Positions 61,555 through 64,000 of a stretch of 64,000 bases of DNA are shown here, piece after piece (within the stretch, counting starts at the first letter, position 1; each line of letters opens with the position of its first letter). The stretch lies in NCBI RefSeq assembly GCF_034044715.1, contig NZ_JAXCLW010000001.1, forward strand, positions 1,359,343-1,423,342. Direction: 5' to 3'. This DNA comes from Dongia_B soli (GTDB taxonomy: Bacteria > Pseudomonadota > Alphaproteobacteria > Dongiales > Dongiaceae). The translations under genes and the position numbers were made by a program. The notes under the pieces were generated by a model, which made no database searches, was not told the origin of the DNA, and saw only the letters and a list, made by a program, of their open reading frames with translations.

Positions 61555-63423
61555 TCAGTTCTCGCAACCGTTCGGGCCGGCGCAATCCAGGCCCATGCCC
61601 GGCGTTTCGGCGATGAAGGTGTTCCGGCGCTGCTTGGCCAGCTCGGCATCGACCTTCTCGACCTGCGCCTTGAACGCGACCAGCTGCCTGCCTGTCAGCT
61701 TGTTGCTGTCGGCGATCTTGACCTTCGACGGATTGACCTGCTGGTTGTCCACCAGGATCTCATAATGCAGATGCGGTCCGGTGGCGCGGCCGGTCTGACC
61801 GACATAGGCGATGACTTCGCCCTGCTTCACGCGGTCGCCCTTATGCAGACCAGCGGCGAAGCGGCTGCAATGGGCATAGGCCGTGCTGTAAGTCACGTTG
61901 TGCTTGATGCGGACGTAATTGCCGTAACCATTCTTCTGGCCGACTTCGACCACGACGCCGGCACCGGCAGCGAAGATCGGCGTCCCCGTAGGGGCGCCGA
62001 AATCGATACCCTTATGCATCTTGCTATAGCCCAGCAGCGGATGCATCCGCATGCCGAAGCCCGACGTGATCCGGGCGCCGTCAATCGGCGTCCGGAGCAG
62101 GGATTTGCGAACGGTCTCACCGAGCGCGGTGAAGAATTCGCCCTCGCCGTCATGTTCGAAATAATACATCGGGATCTTCTTCCCGCCGAGGGTCAGCGCC
62201 GCATACAGCATCTTGCCGGCTTTGGCGAAGGCGCCGTCCTCGTTTTCATAGCGCTCATACAGCACTTCGAATGTGTCGCCGCCATGAATGTCGCGCTGGA
62301 AGTCGACGTCATAGGAGAAGGTCTTGATGACATCGGAAACGACGGCGACCGGTAATCCGGCTTCGCGCCCCGCTTCGAACAGGCTGCTGTCGATTGAACC
62401 GGAGACCCGCGTCACCTGCTTGTCCAGCGGCTTGTCGACCGCCTTCGCGACGAAATCGCCGCTTTCGCTGCGTTCCAAGGTGACGTCCTTGGTCACGCTC
62501 GGCTCGAAGGAAAGGCCGACCAGCTTGGGCGCGGCGTCCTCATCGCCAGAGGCGGAGGCATCGCTCAAATTGAGCGTGATTTCCTGGCCGGCCTGCAGGG
62601 CGCGCGGCGAGAATACATCGGACAGGGCGCCGACCGCATCCTGGGCTTCGTTATAATCGATGCCGGCATCGACCAGGACACCGAACAGGGTTTCGCCCCG
62701 CCGGATTTCGACGGTGCGCTGGGTATCGTTGTTTGCCTGGCTACCGCCACCGGAATTGGTCCAGCTGCGCGGCGGATTCGGACGCGAACCCAGATTGAAC
62801 GCGCTACTCAATTCTTCGATCGACAGGCTGGGCAGCTCGGCGCGATCGTCGCGCGGACTGTCGATCGGGGCCCAGATGGAGGCGGGCGTCGCGGCCGCGG
62901 TCTGCGTCGCCGCGCCGTCTTTCGCCATATCGGCTTTGGCTGCTTCGGTGCCTGCCGGCTTTATCGTGACGGGCTGGCTCCAGGGCGATCTCAGTGCGGG
63001 TGCAGAGGGGAGTTGTGTCGATGCGGGCGCGGAAGCCGGTTGCGCTTGCGCCGCCGAGGTCTGAGATATCGGCGCCTGCGATGCTGTCTGAGCTTCCGGC
63101 GCCGCCCGGTCATCGCGCGCCGAGGGCATATGATTTGCCAGACGGTGGATGGTTTCGGGCTTCGTCAGTGGATCAGCGGTTGAGAAGGCGCGCTCATTCA
63201 GGTCATTGACCAGACGCTGCGACCAACTCGGGTCGGTATGGACTTTCTGTTCGAAGGCAGTACTGGCTTTGGCGCCAGAGAATTGCGACGCCTGGACTTG
63301 GTCGACCAGCGGCGGCCGTGCGGACCAGACTGCACCGAAGCCGCCCAATGCAACAAAGCCCGCGGCTGTGTACATCAGGTAATGCTTCAGCCTGCCCCAA
63401 ACTTGGCAACGACTATACAACAA
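61555..63423 (-). CDS. Membrane-anchored M23 (LytM-type) peptidase
   Basis: A 622-residue protein. The N-terminus has basic residues then a hydrophobic anchor (YTAAGFVALGGFGAVWSA). Residues ~90-240 form a Pro/Ala/Gln-rich linker. At ~248-300 an OapA/LysM-like part (EIRRGETLFGVLVDAGI) precedes the C-terminal M23 domain, whose zinc ligands are His470 and Asp474 in HKGIDFG and HLHYE. It should cut or regulate peptidoglycan cross-links. Start: TTG at 63423 with GGGGGA at good spacing and basic residues before the anchor; ATG 63375 is the alternative. Confidence 0.9.
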   Translation of the reverse strand: MLYSRCQVWGRLKHYLMYTAAGFVALGGFGAVWSARPPLVDQVQASQFSGAKASTAFEQKVHTDPSWSQRLVNDLNERAFSTADPLTKPETIHRLANHMPSARDDRAAPEAQTASQAPISQTSAAQAQPASAPASTQLPSAPALRSPWSQPVTIKPAGTEAAKADMAKDGAATQTAAATPASIWAPIDSPRDDRAELPSLSIEELSSAFNLGSRPNPPRSWTNSGGGSQANNDTQRTVEIRRGETLFGVLVDAGIDYNEAQDAVGALSDVFSPRALQAGQEITLNLSDASASGDEDAAPKLVGLSFEPSVTKDVTLERSESGDFVAKAVDKPLDKQVTRVSGSIDSSLFEAGREAGLPVAVVSDVIKTFSYDVDFQRDIHGGDTFEVLYERYENEDGAFAKAGKMLYAALTLGGKKIPMYYFEHDGEGEFFTALGETVRKSLLRTPIDGARITSGFGMRMHPLLGYSKMHKGIDFGAPTGTPIFAAGAGVVVEVGQKNGYGNYVRIKHNVTYSTAYAHCSRFAAGLHKGDRVKQGEVIAYVGQTGRATGPHLHYEILVDNQQVNPSKVKIADSNKLTGRQLVAFKAQVEKVDAELAKQRRNTFIAETPGMGLDCAGPNGCEN

Positions 63424-63848
63424 AAGGTTATCCCCCAGCGGAACGCAACGCGGTGTTCAAGAATATGCCTAAAGTCGGATGGTGAACTCTTGGTTAACGA
63501 GTCGCCTTTTATCCGTCCCCCACAGCCACGATGGCCTTCCGACGCGGGCGGTGTCAACCATAAATTCTGCAATCAGATCAGAATATTATGTGATTAACGG
63601 CGGACTCTTTTCGCAACCTCTTGTTAAGAATTTGCCAGCCCGTCCTCCTAGCCGCTGCGAAATATCTCAGGGGTCGGGGTTGGATTCCAGTCATTGGCTG
63701 CCCAAATTGGTCCTAGCAGCGGCCCTGACCTGTTGGAAATCTCCCCAAGCTTTACCGGTATTTGAAAGTCGAGATTTAAAGTTTTGCCGTCTTTTCAGGG
63801 ATTTAAATAAAAAGTAACGGGAACGGCAAAAAATCTTCAACAAAGGCG
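63424..63848. other. Intergenic region between the M23 gene and the rrn promoter
   Basis: No ORF or RNA is supported here. The first part should hold the M23 promoter on the minus strand and includes GTTAAC next to a GAGTC (GANTC) site near 63493-63502. From ~63730 on, the sequence becomes AT-rich (TTAAATAAAAAGTAA), as expected for an upstream element of a strong rRNA promoter. Confidence 0.45.
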
Positions 63849-63877
63849 TTGACACCTTTCCGGCCCCGCCGTATAAG
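63849..63877 (+). promoter_or_regulatory. Strong promoter of an rRNA operon
   Basis: A perfect TTGACA (63849-63854), 17-base spacer and TATAAG (63872-63877). It is preceded by an AT-rich stretch that may bind the RNA polymerase alpha subunit. GC-rich sequence starts right after the -10, typical of stringently controlled rRNA promoters. Confidence 0.8.
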
Positions 63878-64000
63878 CCCGCTCCCGACGGCGCGAACGA
63901 CGGACTGACCGGAACTAAGCGCCTCTGCTAATTGACATTGTTGAGAGAAGAGAAGGGATACGCGGGCGGCGGATCTTGATTGGGCTTAGGCCTGGTATGA
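63878..64000 (+). promoter_or_regulatory. Start of rRNA operon leader with boxA-like element
   Basis: TGCTAATTGACA at 63926-63937 resembles the boxA antitermination site (TGCTCTTTAACA, nine of twelve). The stretch TTGACATTGTTGAGAGAAG after it is the leader type I recall upstream of alphaproteobacterial 16S genes. No 16S sequence is reached by base 64000, so the gene starts just beyond the window. Confidence 0.65.

Noticed and set aside
1..64000. CRISPR arrays, insertion sequences, prophage genes, tRNAs
   Set aside because: I looked for regularly spaced short repeats, transposase motifs, phage structural genes and cloverleaf sequences and saw none. The only tyrosine recombinase is the housekeeping xerD.

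Overview
The window is about 62-63% GC and nearly fully coding. Its gene content points to a free-living alphaproteobacterium, most likely of the Rhodospirillales type. Supporting features are a giant polar coiled-coil protein of the GPR/RgsE kind, CobS/CobT, DUF1178, DUF2889, DUF4167 and DUF4170 proteins, an alphaproteobacterial-type glutamate-cysteine ligase, GTG/TTG starts, a prfA-prmC-DUF4167-clpB order, and an rRNA leader of alphaproteobacterial style at the right edge. I see no insertion sequence, prophage, CRISPR array or tRNA. This looks like core chromosome.

Layout. 0-9.4 kb: a coiled-coil giant whose 5' end lies left of the window, an Atm1-type ABC exporter, the MeaB GTPase and ribosomal protein L28. 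9.5-18 kb: a decayed queuosine-precursor transporter, a secreted dienelactone-hydrolase-like protein, an orphan solute-binding protein, cobT-cobS, a zinc-finger J-domain protein, BolA, a ribbon-helix-helix protein, and an EamA exporter divergent from an Lrp regulator. 18.7-27.8 kb: DUF2889, a CorC-like CBS protein and aroB-aroK on the minus strand, then a small membrane protein, an exported protein of unknown function, xerD, mcl1 and accA. 28-30.6 kb: an apparent signalling island with an EF-hand protein, an ECF sigma factor, a 30-codon linker ORF, a membrane anti-sigma-like protein and a Spy/CnrX-like periplasmic sensor. 30.6-45.4 kb: small convergent and divergent units for glutathione synthesis (gshA, grxC, a Nit amidase), ubiquinone (ubiA, ubiG), several methyltransferases (RsmE, ETF-beta type, NDUFAF5-like, TehB-like), MOSC, a tandem DUF4170 protein, RNase T2, a GNAT-NUDIX fusion and ComF. 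45.5-61.5 kb: a co-directional housekeeping stretch lysC-NMO-ptsP-rodZ-like-ispG-hisS-hemA-prfA-prmC-DUF4167-clpB. 61.5-64 kb: an anchored M23 peptidase on the minus strand, then a strong promoter and leader for an rRNA operon whose 16S gene starts beyond the window.

How parts work together. MeaB and Mcl1 suggest methylmalonyl-CoA chemistry and glyoxylate-releasing carbon assimilation, possibly the ethylmalonyl-CoA pathway. The GPR-like protein, the RodZ-like protein and the M23 peptidase belong to envelope growth. The strongest candidate for a little-described system is the EF-hand/ECF-sigma/sensor island at 28-30.6 kb, whose three regulatory parts resemble CnrH-CnrY-CnrX but with a calcium-binding-type protein attached. 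The giant protein with two exact tandem-repeat registers is the other standout.
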